Source: Blastobasis lacticolella (lineage: Eukaryota; Arthropoda; Insecta; Lepidoptera; Blastobasidae). Taken from it: a stretch of 64,000 nucleotides of DNA. The translations under genes and the position numbers were made by a program. Every line of letters starts with the position of its first letter. Within the stretch, counting starts at the first letter, position 1. The notes beneath the pieces are model-generated. The model did no database searches. It had not been told where the DNA came from and was given only the letters and a program-made list of their open reading frames with translations. Positions 32,704-44,006 of the stretch are shown piece after piece. The stretch lies in contig LR990053.1 in NCBI GenBank assembly GCA_905147135.1, forward strand, positions 7,762,501 through 7,826,500, read 5' to 3'.

Positions 32704-32709
32704 TTTATT
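32704..32709 (-). terminator. RpS15: Poly(A) signal AATAAA of RpS15
   Basis: On the minus strand AATAAA occurs 43 bp after the RpS15 stop codon, in 'ggactacaataaagtatc'. This is the expected distance for a short ribosomal-protein 3' UTR. Confidence 0.8.
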
Positions 32710-32751
32710 GTAGTCCTGTGTACATTTTTTCACTTAGCCTAAGTTTCCACT

Positions 32752-34240
<1,489 letters not shown>

Positions 34241-34265
34241 GATTACAAATGACAATTCGTTCACA

Positions 34266-34273
34266 GAAAAGAG
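34266..34273 (-). promoter_or_regulatory. RpS15: TCT/TOP-type initiator of RpS15
   Basis: The minus strand reads CTCTTTTC just upstream of a short leader to the ATG. Ribosomal-protein genes in flies use a polypyrimidine TCT initiator, and their mRNAs start with a 5' TOP tract. Position and sequence fit. Confidence 0.6.
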
Positions 34274-34569
34274 AGCTGTCAAGTTTGATTGACCACAGAC
34301 TAGAGAAATTGATAATGACAGTTGACATTTCAGAGGTGCGTTCAAAACCTCGAAGTGCAGTTGTATCATAGAGAACAGACTCCATTCTTCTTTCTTTTTA
34401 TTATTTGTTAAGCGTACTCCACATGTTCGCCAAAACTTTCGGCAAAGCTTTTGCCGGGACTTTGGTAGACCCTCTCCATTCTCGCCTATTAGGGATGTGG
34501 TAGGTATCAAAATGCATCGATATTATACCGATTTATCGATGTACTATCGGTAATCTGGTAGGTTCTGCT

Positions 34570-34800
34570 GTAAACAGGGTCACAGTGGTGATGGCAGCCG
34601 TTCTACTGTATTTACCTGCGGGCCTATCGGCTATCTCAGTGGACAACTGAATTTGACATAAAAAAATCTGACACTACTCTAATTTGGTAGACGCTATTGC
34701 CAGTTTTCAACGTAGATGACGTGGTGTAGAATTATCTAGTGTCAAATACAGTTGTCAACTGAGTTAGCCAATAGCCCCGCTGATCTGCTAAAATTATGCT
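34570..34800 (+). repeat. SINE family A fragment split by a MITE
   Basis: 'agggtcacagtggtgatggc' and 'ccgttctactgtatttacctg' run to 34618, and the SINE resumes at 34780 with 'ctgatctgctaaaattat'. In intact copies 'ttacctgatctgc' is continuous, so the piece in between is an insertion. Confidence 0.75.
34619..34779. mobile_element. 161-bp hairpin MITE nested in a SINE
   Basis: Ends 'cgggcctatcggctatctca' and the inverse of 'cggggctattggctaactca', with pairing continuing through 'gacaactg.atttgaca'. CTG is repeated at both sides (34616-34618 and 34780-34782). Noncoding. Confidence 0.8.
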
Positions 34801-35267
34801 TTGTAATAAGATTGATAATTTTAACAGCTCACTAATTCTTGGTCCTTGTCGTCGTGTTTTATTTCGGTTAAATGTACTACCATGGACTTATCATACCTAA
34901 CAGGACAGAAAACTCTCCAAAATTACAATTGCAAAAAGCAACCTTATGTTCATACACTACTGTCTATTTTGCTTGAGCCGAGAGGGACAGCGAGAACGGA
35001 GGCGGCGTGTCCCACTCTTTTATCTTACCAGATTAAAAAAAAACTGTTTGTGCTCTAATAACTCCATGAAATCTTGCCCTTCCTAAACCTTTGTTTTGTA
35101 AAATTATACATTTGTCATTAATAAATAAAAAATTTTACTTACAAGATTTAAAACCATATTTTCTTAAAACCATGAAACCATTCTTTTTAATTCTACTGGT
35201 AACTCTTTTAAATCGTCATGATGGCGTGACAGCTATATTCGAATTTATGTTTTCGCAATCATTGAAA

Positions 35268-35342
35268 ATGGTGAAAAAGTGTTGTGTTCAAACTTGTCGA
35301 AGTGAATCGTATGGTGGTTGCGGTATTTATTTTCATAGATAA
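35268..35342 (+). pseudogene. THAP-like N-terminal fragment
   Basis: The frame starts MVKKCCVQTCRSESYGG and reaches GIYFHR before a stop. This looks like the first zinc-coordinating half (Cys-x2-Cys near the start, then the Phe-His/Arg stretch) of a THAP C2CH DNA-binding domain, found in chromatin proteins and P-type transposases. The second half (CxxH, AVPTIF-like) is not visible downstream, and the donor-like 'aaggtaaaaa' is after the stop. It may be a first exon whose splice site I misjudge or a dead transposon piece. Confidence 0.35.
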
Positions 35343-35344
35343 GG

Positions 35345-36620
35345 TAAAAATAACATTAGTTATTATGGTTATAATAATTGACGACTAGGTTCACCATGAA
35401 TTCGTGATGGAATGAAACACGAGAAAACTTGATCCATTTAGAATTATCTACTTCTAAAAGTGCGACCAAACCACAGTTCAAAATACGCTGTCGCAGTATT
35501 CAAAACATATGCACGTAGATTTTATTAGATCGATAATGTATTATAGATACATTATCTGTCTAATAAAGATATTAGTAAAAATAGATGGTCACCCTATTAG
35601 AAAGAAACAAACAGCATCTGTTCCTAACCTCTTGCTCGGCTCGTTTTTACCCGAAGGTTGCTCAGTCCTGTTAAATATGATAAGTCCATGTGTACTACGG
35701 AATGTGATACTTCATAGACATGTACCGCCCCTTTAGTGAAGTAACACCATTGATTTACTACCAACCGTTGATAAAGCACTTCATACAAATATGCGCTTGA
35801 AATCTGTCGCCTAATTGACTATACATTTGTACGTAGCAATTTATTAGCTAAATACGCACGCCCGAATCAAAATGCCATTACGTACAGTATCGTATTTACC
35901 AAATATCAACTTTTTTTCATACTTATAAAGCTCAAAATTGCTTTTCGCGCTGTGGATAATGCATTGTTTTCACTTTAACGCATGCGCATAATTGAGACAA
36001 CTGACGTGATGTCTGACACTGACATTATGTCTATGATTAAAATAATTATTTTTGATGGTTTTTTATGTGTGAATCGCTATATTTATGCATGATAAGCTGT
36101 ATAATGTGTTTATTCACGCAAAATATGAAATCCCATCGGCATCGGCATCGGCATGCTTATGTGCCGACGGCTAATGACGGACTACGGAAAAGGACAGCTT
36201 GACTAGCGATTAAGCAGTCCTTCACCGGCCCACTTTTCAAGCGTTCATGTGCTATCTACGGTTAGTAATAAATCAATGAGTAACACGAATAACGAATAAC
36301 AACAGACAATCGAAAATCGATATTTCGAAATAAAATGATCAAACACTTAAAATTGACATTTAGGTAAGTAATTATATTATTTTTTGTAACTAAATTCGTA
36401 TTTCTTGTTTGGATTTCACCCTGAGAATCCTTTCACAACAACGATTTTGGCTTGTGTGTATTCTATAGAATAGGCTGACCGATCGAATAAAAATATGCAC
36501 GTGTCGAAATCATCGTTGTGGAAGGGTGTCTATGTCTATTATTTTACTAAAAAGGTTGTTTTGTATAATACATACGAAAAATGAGAATGAGAATCGATAA
36601 TCGAATATATTCATTAATTT
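35345..36620. other. No gene seen
   Basis: AT-rich sequence with a small (ATCGGC)3 repeat near 36134-36153. No element ends or exons recognised. Confidence 0.4.
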
Positions 36621-36629
36621 TACACTATC

Positions 36630-36805
36630 CATCATTAGCGTATCTAGGGCTATTTTCCAGGGGGGGCCTGTCCCCTGAGGTGACCGATGAAGCCGAGTCA
36701 TTCGCCAATGTACAGCCAGTGAGCACCCCATCCTAGGGTGGGCACCAGACCATTCTGGGGTGGGCACGGCCCACCCGGCTCCCCCCCTTCCTACGCCTAT
36801 GCTAC
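36630..36805 (+). repeat. GC-rich dispersed repeat, 'gtgggcaccagaccattctg' family
   Basis: 'cagggggggcctgtcccctg', 'caccagaccattctggggtg' and then 'cccccccttcctacgcctat'. The right part recurs inverted at 47064-47150. Its terminal 'cctacgcctat' resembles the end of the hAT-like element at 38936, so they may be related. Confidence 0.65.
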
Positions 36806-37628
36806 CTGTAGCGTTCATCTCTGAACGCGTCCCGTATGCACCCACTTATGTTTCGGGACACCCCGTCTATCGGTCAGGCCACAGTCTGCATTTGGCACTC
36901 GAGCTGCCACCACTGTGTTTACAACTTTATAACGTAACATAATATAACTTAATTGTGACCGTGTTACTTATACTTATTATACAAGTCATTTCTAACATCG
37001 TGGTTTTATTAAGTGAATACTCCACTTTACAACACAATAAAAAAAGAGTTATGGGATCTCTCTATATAACATCAAACCCCTAAACTACCCATCCTTACTG
37101 TGAACTGTCAAAATTATCATCTTATATTTGACAAAGTAGAAACAAACCATAGCTAAGTTTCGTGGGGATTTGGCGAACATGTGGAGCTTAAAGGAGCCCC
37201 AAGGTTTGGGCTCGGAACGCCCATGGTTAAAAGTTGCTCTCGGAGCGTAGCTTCCGAACGCAACCCAAATACAGATACGTTTTTTCTTTATTTTATGGCT
37301 CGGTTACAAGGTGTTAGATTCGAACTCCTGACACGATACCTTTGCCCGACACACCGACACACAATAATGTTTCTATTACCGTATTGGGTAGTAGGTAATA
37401 CATTCATGAGTATTTCCAAGGTGTTTCAATAAAAGTTTGTCCGTGAAAGGGGAGTGTTTAATATTTATAAGCTTTTCTATATACCTAACTATTTAGTGTA
37501 CAATATGGACGCTGACCCGATACGATAAGCCATAATATTGTATGTGTTTCTAGTGGCTGTGAGTTGGCGAACAGCGTACGGCCGTGTGCGTTAGCGCTGG
37601 GATTGGTGCGATAACCCATCAGCGTTCA

Positions 37629-37880
37629 GTAGCCGTATTCACAATGATTCGAAACCGTTTCCGAACGATTCGACACGAAATTCGTGAGCTGCGAATCCGT
37701 GTCGATCGATTCGATAACTGTTATTCAGAATCCCGATAGATTCCACGGAAACTCTACTCTCTATAACATATGAAAATTATTCAAAATTAACTGAAACCAC
37801 ATTTTCCTAAGAACTTTTGCGGGATCCTTTGTCGATTCCGTATCCGAATCCGATTTCCAAGCCATTGTGAATACGGCTAC
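37629..37880. mobile_element. TA-flanked MITE, 250 bp
   Basis: Terminal inverted repeats 'gtagccgtattcacaatg' at the left and 'cattgtgaatacggctac' at the right are perfect. The flanking TA at each end is compatible with a Tc1/mariner-type target. The interior has 'cgacacgaaattcgtgagct' and no frame. A second, rearranged copy is at 31251. Confidence 0.82.
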
Positions 37881-37881
37881 T

Positions 37882-38140
37882 GAGCTGGGCACACGACCGT
37901 TAATTAATGAAGTTAACATTTCAACTAACGGATTAATTAACTTTTAAGTTAACGGGCTCGGTAACTTCCGTTAACTTTCCTTAAGCCCGTTAATCGTTAG
38001 TTATTCCAGTGGCAGTACCTACCTACTATTTACCGAAAAGCAGTGGGCGGCTGTCATCTTACAACACTGCGATTAGTCGGGATTTTTGTATGTGAAGGTC
38101 GATTATATGTTTGAAAATCCTGTTCTCTATGTATCAAAAA
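37882..38140 (+). repeat. GTTAAC-rich dispersed repeat
   Basis: 'gagctgggcacacgaccgtt', 'cgttagttattccagtggca' and 'tactatttaccgaaaagcag'. Same order as 17400-17100 read on the minus strand. It lies directly beside the MITE to its left. Confidence 0.65.
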
Positions 38141-38150
38141 TACCTAATAC

Positions 38151-38936
38151 CACGGGCGTAGCCAGGTTACCCTTCCCCCCCTTAAAAGATGGGGGTATAT
38201 GTAATAAAAGTAACCAAATTCATATAATGGGACTTAGGATGTTCGTAATAAAAGTAAGTTAAATTGAAAAATGAGCGGACGCAGCGAGGTCGAAATTTTT
38301 AGATTTTGTCTCAAAAGACACGAGGTGAACATGACAAATGTTACATAAACTATTGTCTGAGTGAGCGGAGCGAGCTCCACCCCGAAATTTTTGTATAAAG
38401 ATATGAATATTTATAAAAAGAGTGAGCGTACCGAGCTCGAAAATGTATGGTATATTGGCCCTTAAAATCCGAATTGATTATATAAGCGGGTAGTGTGAAG
38501 GTATATTTAAAAAATTAGCAAGCGCAGCGAGCTCGAAATTTTTCTAATTTTATATCTATTGAGTCGGGGTGAACATTCTACCTAAATATAACATAAACCA
38601 AATAAAAAAAAACTGTGTGCGCTGCGAGCTCGGCTCGAACTTTTGGTATACCTTGGCTCTTTAAATTCGAATTAAGCACGCGGCGCAATTAGTATGAATA
38701 TTTAATAAATAAGCGAGCGTAGCGAGCTCGAAATATTTCGAAATTTAGCTAAAAAGAGCTAGAGCGAACTTATTATTGAAAACTAATGAATTTGCGAGCG
38801 AAGCGAGCTCGGAATGTTTGCTATTTTGGGTGTGAAAATCGGGATTGATCACGCGGCGCAAGCGGTGTGAAATGATTTCTGGGGTTTGAACCCCCTACCC
38901 CCCCCCCCCCCCCCTCCCCCCCTTTCTACGCCTATG
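38151..38936 (+). mobile_element. hAT-like nonautonomous element with GAGCGNAGCGAGCTCG arrays
   Basis: Ends CACGGGCGTAGCCAGG and inverted CATAGGCGTAGAAAGG, flanked by exact 8-bp CCTAATAC (38143-38150 and 38937-38944). Inside are about seven copies of a GAGCGnAGCGAGCTCGAAATTT-type unit at irregular 60-100 bp spacing, near 38272, 38361, 38420, 38516, 38609, 38710 and 38791. It then has a long C tract (38893-38920). No reading frame. CA-starting ends and an 8-bp duplication point to hAT. Confidence 0.8.
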
Positions 38937-39389
38937 CCTAATACCTACGTATGTACCTACCTACAACGATAATTGACTAACACCCGGTTTCTGAAACGCT
39001 TGTCAAATCATTGATTAGCTAACAGACTGTCACATTTAACAAGCTGTTAAATCACCGTGGGTTTCTGAAAGGCCAATCAATCTATTGTTAGCTAATCGAC
39101 CATTAACAAGAGATCAATTTTTTCGTCTGGCTACCTCTGCTAAAATCAGTCACATTCATTCACTCATACATGTTTTGTTTCTGTCTAACGCATTAATTTG
39201 TCTCTGTCCCTAGCGGCCTTTTGATAGCGGCGGGATATTCAACTTTTAGATGAAACTGATAGCGATTGTATAGTTTTCGTGTAAATAAAAATCGAATATT
39301 ATCAAAAAAAATATACAGAGCGAGAAAAGAGAAAATATAACAATATTTATGTTATAGGGTCACGGGTTCCAGTGGATCAGTAATCCCAT

Positions 39390-39600
39390 CATCATCATCT
39401 TTAGGCAGTTAGGTGGGTCCCGGTCCACTGCTGAATACAGGCCTCCCACGGCTTGCACTCTGGTCGACTCTGTTATCTTGCATCCATCGGCTCCCTAGGA
39501 CCTTAAAGAGGTCGTCCGTCCATCTCTTGGGAGGCCATCCAGAGAAAGCCACTCAACAACATCCGCCCCATCGGCTATCGATTCTGTGAGTTTCTCCCAA
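39390..39600 (-). mobile_element. Nested RTE LINE tail with 9-bp target duplication
   Basis: Starts with the 'catcatcatc' tail and contains 'gtcccggtccactgctgaat' and 'gtccgtccatctcttgggag', the end blocks of an RTE reverse transcriptase on the minus strand. TAATCCCAT flanks it exactly (39381-39389 and 39601-39609), proving insertion into the surrounding TIR element. Confidence 0.88.
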
Positions 39601-39609
39601 TAATCCCAT

Positions 39610-40225
39610 TAGTTAAATCCTGGTTCAAGTCCTGGACACGGGCCGGTTCGTGGTTCAGGTCCAGGTCCTGGCCCCGGATCAGGTCCAGGTCCTGGCTTCG
39701 GACCAGGTTCTGGTTCAGGTCCAGCTACTGGCCCAGGACCAGGTACTGGTTCAGGTCCAGGTCCTGGACCCAGACCAGTTCGTGGTTCAGGTCCAGGTCC
39801 TGGCTTCGGACCAAGTCCTGGTTCAGGTCTAGGTACTGGCCCCGGACCAGGTACTGGTTCAGGTCCAGGTCCTGGACCCAGACCACTTCGTGGTTCAGGT
39901 CCAGGTCCTGGCTTCGGACCAGGTCCTGGCCCCGGACCAGCTTCTAGTTCAGGTCCAGGTCCTGGACCCTGACATGTCCGTGGTTCAGGTCCTGGTCCTG
40001 GTTAAGGTCCATGTCCTGGCCCCGAACCAGGTCCTGGTCCAGCTAATGTTTAAGGTCTACGTGCTGGCACTGGTCTAGGTCCTGGTTCTGGTTCAAGCTC
40101 AAATTGTGATCAAGGTTGCAGTTTTGGTCATGATCCTGGACCAGAACCTGGACCCTAGACCTGGACTTTGCCTTGGACCAAAACGAGGACCTGGACCAGG
40201 GCCAGGACCAAGACCTAGACCAAGA
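39610..40225. repeat. GGTCCA/GGTCCT minisatellite with 108-bp higher-order unit
   Basis: A 6-bp based array ('ggtccaggtcctgg') forms higher-order units beginning 'ggtactggttcaggtcca' at 39742 and 39850, a period of 108 bp, with a third related unit at 39940 (90 bp, so short by 18). From about 40130 the array runs in the inverse sense ('cctggaccagaacctggacc'). All three plus frames stay open over long parts only because of the 6-bp period. The Gly-Pro/Val-Gln frames are not taken as a protein. Confidence 0.9.
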
Positions 40226-40959
40226 AAATCGGATATAATTTCTTTTGACAATCGTTTAATTGGTCGATTTTCGCCAATTAAAATGACACGGCGATAACAT
40301 ACAGTTAACATGAGAAAAAGCTTTCCGGAAACCCAAAATTACATTAATCAGCCGTTAATTGGAGATTTGACAGTCCGTTAACCATCTGTTAACAAGCCGT
40401 CAATTGGCCCTTTCAGAAACCCAAACTGCATTTAATCAGTGTTTAACAAGCTGTTACGTAATTTTTGCGTTGACAAGCGTTTCAGAAACCGGGTGTAAAT
40501 CTTGAGCAACAAAAACTTCCATAACCCAAGCCAACAGTTTCTGTAGTTAGATCATTAACACAAAGACATAAAAATTCTTCTTCTAAAATTAACACAAACA
40601 CAATTATGTATGGGCCTTGGGTATATGTCGCAGCCGGACGGTTAAATTAGTAATTAATTAAATGGCTAGCTTTTCAAACAAATATAGGTACCTACAATTA
40701 AAAATTTGTCAAATTCATGAACTTTGAAAGTAACGTCTAACGAACGATATTACCCCGAATTTGCAGAGCAGAGCTCCTCCTCGGGAGAGTAGTATTGTTC
40801 TGTGAGCTCATCCATTCTTTGTCACAACGCTAACATAAACTAATCGAATTTAAACCTAATACAAACTCTTATTACGGTTTGAGGTTACTGTGGTTAGGTT
40901 AGCGTTGTGACAATGTATGAAACAGTTCCGTAAACTCGGAGCAACAGGTATTGTGCTTT

Positions 40960-41743
40960 CATCAACATCATCATCATCTTGACGTTATGTCCCGGTTGCG
41001 CCCCGGCGCGGCACGCGAGGGCCCAGGGTCCGCCTTCCTGCTACTCTTGGCCCACTTCGCTTCGGTGAGCTTCTTGGGCTGGCCTCTCCTTCCCGTGCCC
41101 GGGGCGGCATGGCCAGACACTTGTTCCCCACATAGCTTGCAAGGTCTGCGCAGGACGTGGCCATACCATCGATGGCGGCACTCTTGCAGCTTTTCTGCGA
41201 TGTCACGGTCGCCAAGGCTACCCCGAATGTGGGAATTTCGAACGCGATCCTTCCGTGAAACTCCACACATCCACCGCAGCATCTTCATTTCCGTGACGCG
41301 CAGCTCCTGCTTGTGTCGCTCTAGTAGGGGCCAAGTCTCGCTGCCGTATAGGAGAGCAGGTCTAATGATGGTCTTATAGACCTGTCCTTTCAGCTTTATC
41401 GGCATTTTAGGTCACAAATGACACCTGTCACTTCTCGCCATTTGGCCCAAGCTGCGGATATTCGGGCTTTGACGTCGCTGTCGATGTCCCCGGTTGCGCT
41501 TAGTACAGATCCCAGGTATCTTGCCTGATCCGTGCGCTTGACTTCATCTTCGCCTATGCGCACGGGTAGGGGATCTGCACTGTTGCAGGCCATGTACTCT
41601 GTCTTCGCCACATTCATCTTCAGACCGCCGTTCTCAAGTGACTCCTTCCACTTTTTTACACGTTGGACTAGTCGCCCCTTGTCCGAGTCTATCAACCCGA
41701 TATCGTCAGCATACATGAGAAGCTACGGAGGCACCTCGTGGTA
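40960..41743 (-). mobile_element. RTE-type LINE, 5'-truncated, with 12-bp target duplication
   Basis: Minus strand. Remnant of the reverse transcriptase from MYADDIGLIDSDKG through ENGGLKMNVAKTEYM and RYLGSVLSATGDIDSDVKAR (41716-41396). After a frame break come QVYKTIIRPALLYGSETWPL and EMKMLRWMCGVSRKDRVRN (41405-40974). Then 'gcggaccctgggccctcg' and an (ATC)n tail. GTATTGTGCTTT at 40948-40959 and 41744-41755 is an exact 12-bp duplication. Dead because of truncation and frameshift. Confidence 0.9.
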
Positions 41744-41984
41744 GTATTGTGCTTTAAACATCACTTAAAATCGACAAAATTGGCTAATTTTTAATTAATT
41801 AAAAAGCTACCTAAGGTTTCATTAACCGGCTTATTTAACCTTATTTATATTTTGATTTTAATTTATATATTATCTATACCGGTACCTATATAATATGAGG
41901 GGTTGTGGGGTGATGGGGTCCTTCCACACCACCTCCCGAGCAAAGTACCTCGGCACTTTCATTAAATCTGAAACTTTTTCTACT

Positions 41985-42055
41985 AGAAAAGCGGACCATG
42001 GCAGAAACTGGGATTGATCACTAGGATGGTGACTACTGATTATCATATCTAACCG
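41985..42055 (+). mobile_element. RTE tail stub
   Basis: 'agaaaagcggaccatggcag' and 'aaactgggattgatcacta' parallel the SRKADPG-stop end of the RTE copies at 59.07 and 60.05 kb. Confidence 0.5.
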
Positions 42056-42554
42056 CGTGCTGAATCGGCACAGGCCTGCGTTGCCGATGGCGGAAGCGGC
42101 AGCATTATACCATGTTTCTTTGTTAACTATTCATATAACTACGTCCGATTTTTCCTTCCAATAGTTTCATCCGATTATCGGAAGACTGTGGTGTGGATAG
42201 GCCGTGTGGTGTCCGGCAGAGTAGAATAGCACCAACTCCTTGGGTGTCGTACCAGGCGACTAATGTTTTCGAGGCAAAAAATCTCCGTAGGCTAGAAAAT
42301 GGGCAGCAGCGTTTTCCATTGTTATATTTATAGCACTGCGATCTCCAACCCGTCTGCAAAGCGTGGAGTTTTTTTTTTATTATTTCGTGGGAGAGGCCCA
42401 AATTCGATTGCAAAGAGGCAAAAATTAATTAACGTGTTACTACCCTAATGTAAACGCACCATAACCCAGTAAAGGAAATTTAACATGGTTCCCTCCCACT
42501 TTGAACACTAACCGATCCTCTTCGGTAAGGATAAGAATCGTGAAGAAATCTACA

Positions 42555-42735
42555 CATCCAGGCGGCCGTATGTATCCATACATGGACCGATCTGATCAGG
42601 TTTCCCTGTTCAAAGGGTCACGGAGGTGAGATGGCAGTAGCGGATCATGGTCAAGGCATAAGGCGGACCCCGGGACATCGCGCTCGCGAGAGCACAACCT
42701 GGATATTAATGCCAAGATTATTATCTTATTATAAT
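42555..42735 (+). repeat. SINE family A 3' half, rearranged
   Basis: 'ctgatcaggtttccctgttc', 'cacggaggtgagatggcagt', 'aaggcggaccccgggacatc' and 'attaatgccaagattatta'. Internal deletion around 'gcagtag/cggatcatgg'. Confidence 0.7.
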
Positions 42736-42805
42736 GTGGTTTCGTGGGTAATCGAAATGAAGTTTACGCGTACGAAGGCGCTGGTAAAAGCTAAAGCAGT
42801 ATAAT

Positions 42806-43154
42806 AATCATCTTGGCGTTAATGTCCTGGTTGTGCTCTCGAGAAAGAGGGCCCGGGGTACGCCCTGATCGCCATTGGCGATCAGGTAATTACAGTGGAG
42901 CGACTACCATCTGAACTCCGTGACCCTGTTACCAGGGGAACCTGATCAGATTGGATCACGGCTACAAATTCAGTTGCCTGAATTTGCAGGTTTCATCACG
43001 ATTGTTTCCCTCACCGTAAGAGCATTGGTTAGTATTCAACTACGTATAACTCAGAAAAGAGTCATTGGTACATGGCCACTGCGGGATTCTAACCCGGTAC
43101 CTCTCGCTTACGAGTCAGATACTCAAACGCCCGGCCACCGACGCTCTAACAGCT
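42806..43154 (-). repeat. Full-length tRNA-derived SINE, family A, minus orientation
   Basis: From 42806 'tcatcttggcgttaatgtcc' (tail) to 'ggattctaacccggtacctc' (B-box region) and 'gagtcagatactcaaacgcc', 'cggccaccgacgctctaac' (head). Co-linear with the plus copy at 18836-19190, about 349 bp, with a CGCCATTGGCGAT insertion-like difference at 42867-42885. Confidence 0.85.
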
Positions 43155-43257
43155 AAAGCAGTATGAGATTAAAAGGCTTAATGTACTTAGTAACAGTTTT
43201 ATTCTATCTTACAAATCTTTTGTATAAATATTAAACTTTAGTCAAAAAACAAATTCA

Positions 43258-43702
43258 CTCGTGAGCAAGCAAATTGATTCACCCCATATTTTTCCATATA
43301 TACTCATAATTTCTAGTATTCTAGTCAGTCTATAACTTCGTACATACCTACCTTAACCATTTCAATTAGGTTTTCGCGGTTTGATGGCCAATAAGACAGA
43401 TATTAACTAATGTATATAATAAATACAGATTTATTTATTATATAATAAATAATGCAGTACAATTATGACACAGTTTTCATACTAAAAGAGCATATGACAA
43501 AATGACATTTGGCGTAAATCGATCATGTTGAAAAAATTAATTAAATATAGAAGTAATCATTGTCTATCTTTAGGCTATCAAACCGCGAAAACCTAATTAA
43601 AATCGATAAGGTATTAACAAAGTTATAGACTAATTTGTGGCGCTAGAAATGTATGTGCATATATGGAAAAATATAGGGTGAATTGATTTGATTGCTCACA
43701 AG
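43258..43702. mobile_element. Foldback/MITE of about 445 bp with long inverted arms
   Basis: Left 'gtgagcaagcaaattgattc' and right inverse 'gtgagcaatcaaatcaattc' start arms of about 145 bp that both contain 'catatttttccatatat', 'agtctataactt' and 'taggttttcgcggtttgat'. The centre is AT-rich. No frame, and the target duplication is unclear. Confidence 0.8.
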
Positions 43703-44006
43703 CGTAGTAATGTTGGAGCCATACCTGTTACATATAGCACTACAAAAAACTCTAAGCTATAACATATTAAACTGAAGGCCATTTCTACATAATGCATTAT
43801 TTATCATGTCAATTATTAATTTGTTACAACACAGGTGTGGCATGAGTTTACCAAATTAATTAATTCAGTGTTCAGCAATTTCTCTACTCAAACTCAAAAT
43901 GAGTATAGAAATCGCTCAACTGAAAGTATACACTTCTGCCTCTTGCGCAGTTACATTACTGTTTTATGTTATGCTTAGGTTCAAAGTAATAAGTGATACT
44001 TATTAA

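Larger units (their letters stand above)
38981..40495. mobile_element. 1.5-kb TIR element, PIF/Harbinger-like target, nonautonomous
   Basis: Perfect 26-bp terminal inverted repeats start CACCCGGTTTCTGAAACG (38981-39006 and 40470-40495). TAA lies on both sides (38978-38980 and 40496-40498), the TWA-type target of PIF/Harbinger. Sub-terminal copies of GGGTTTCTGAAAGG occur in inverted orientation at about 39059 and 40404. No transposase. The interior holds a nested RTE tail and a minisatellite. Confidence 0.85.

Noticed and set aside
39640..40225. CRISPR-like regular repeats
   Set aside because: Units are contiguous without unique spacers, in a eukaryotic transposon. This is a minisatellite.
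39650..40300. Open frames giving Gly-Pro or Val-Gln repeats, like a collagen or silk-type protein
   Set aside because: All frames are open because of a 6-bp period. The array lies inside a transposon, changes strand sense, and has no signal peptide, splice sites or start context.
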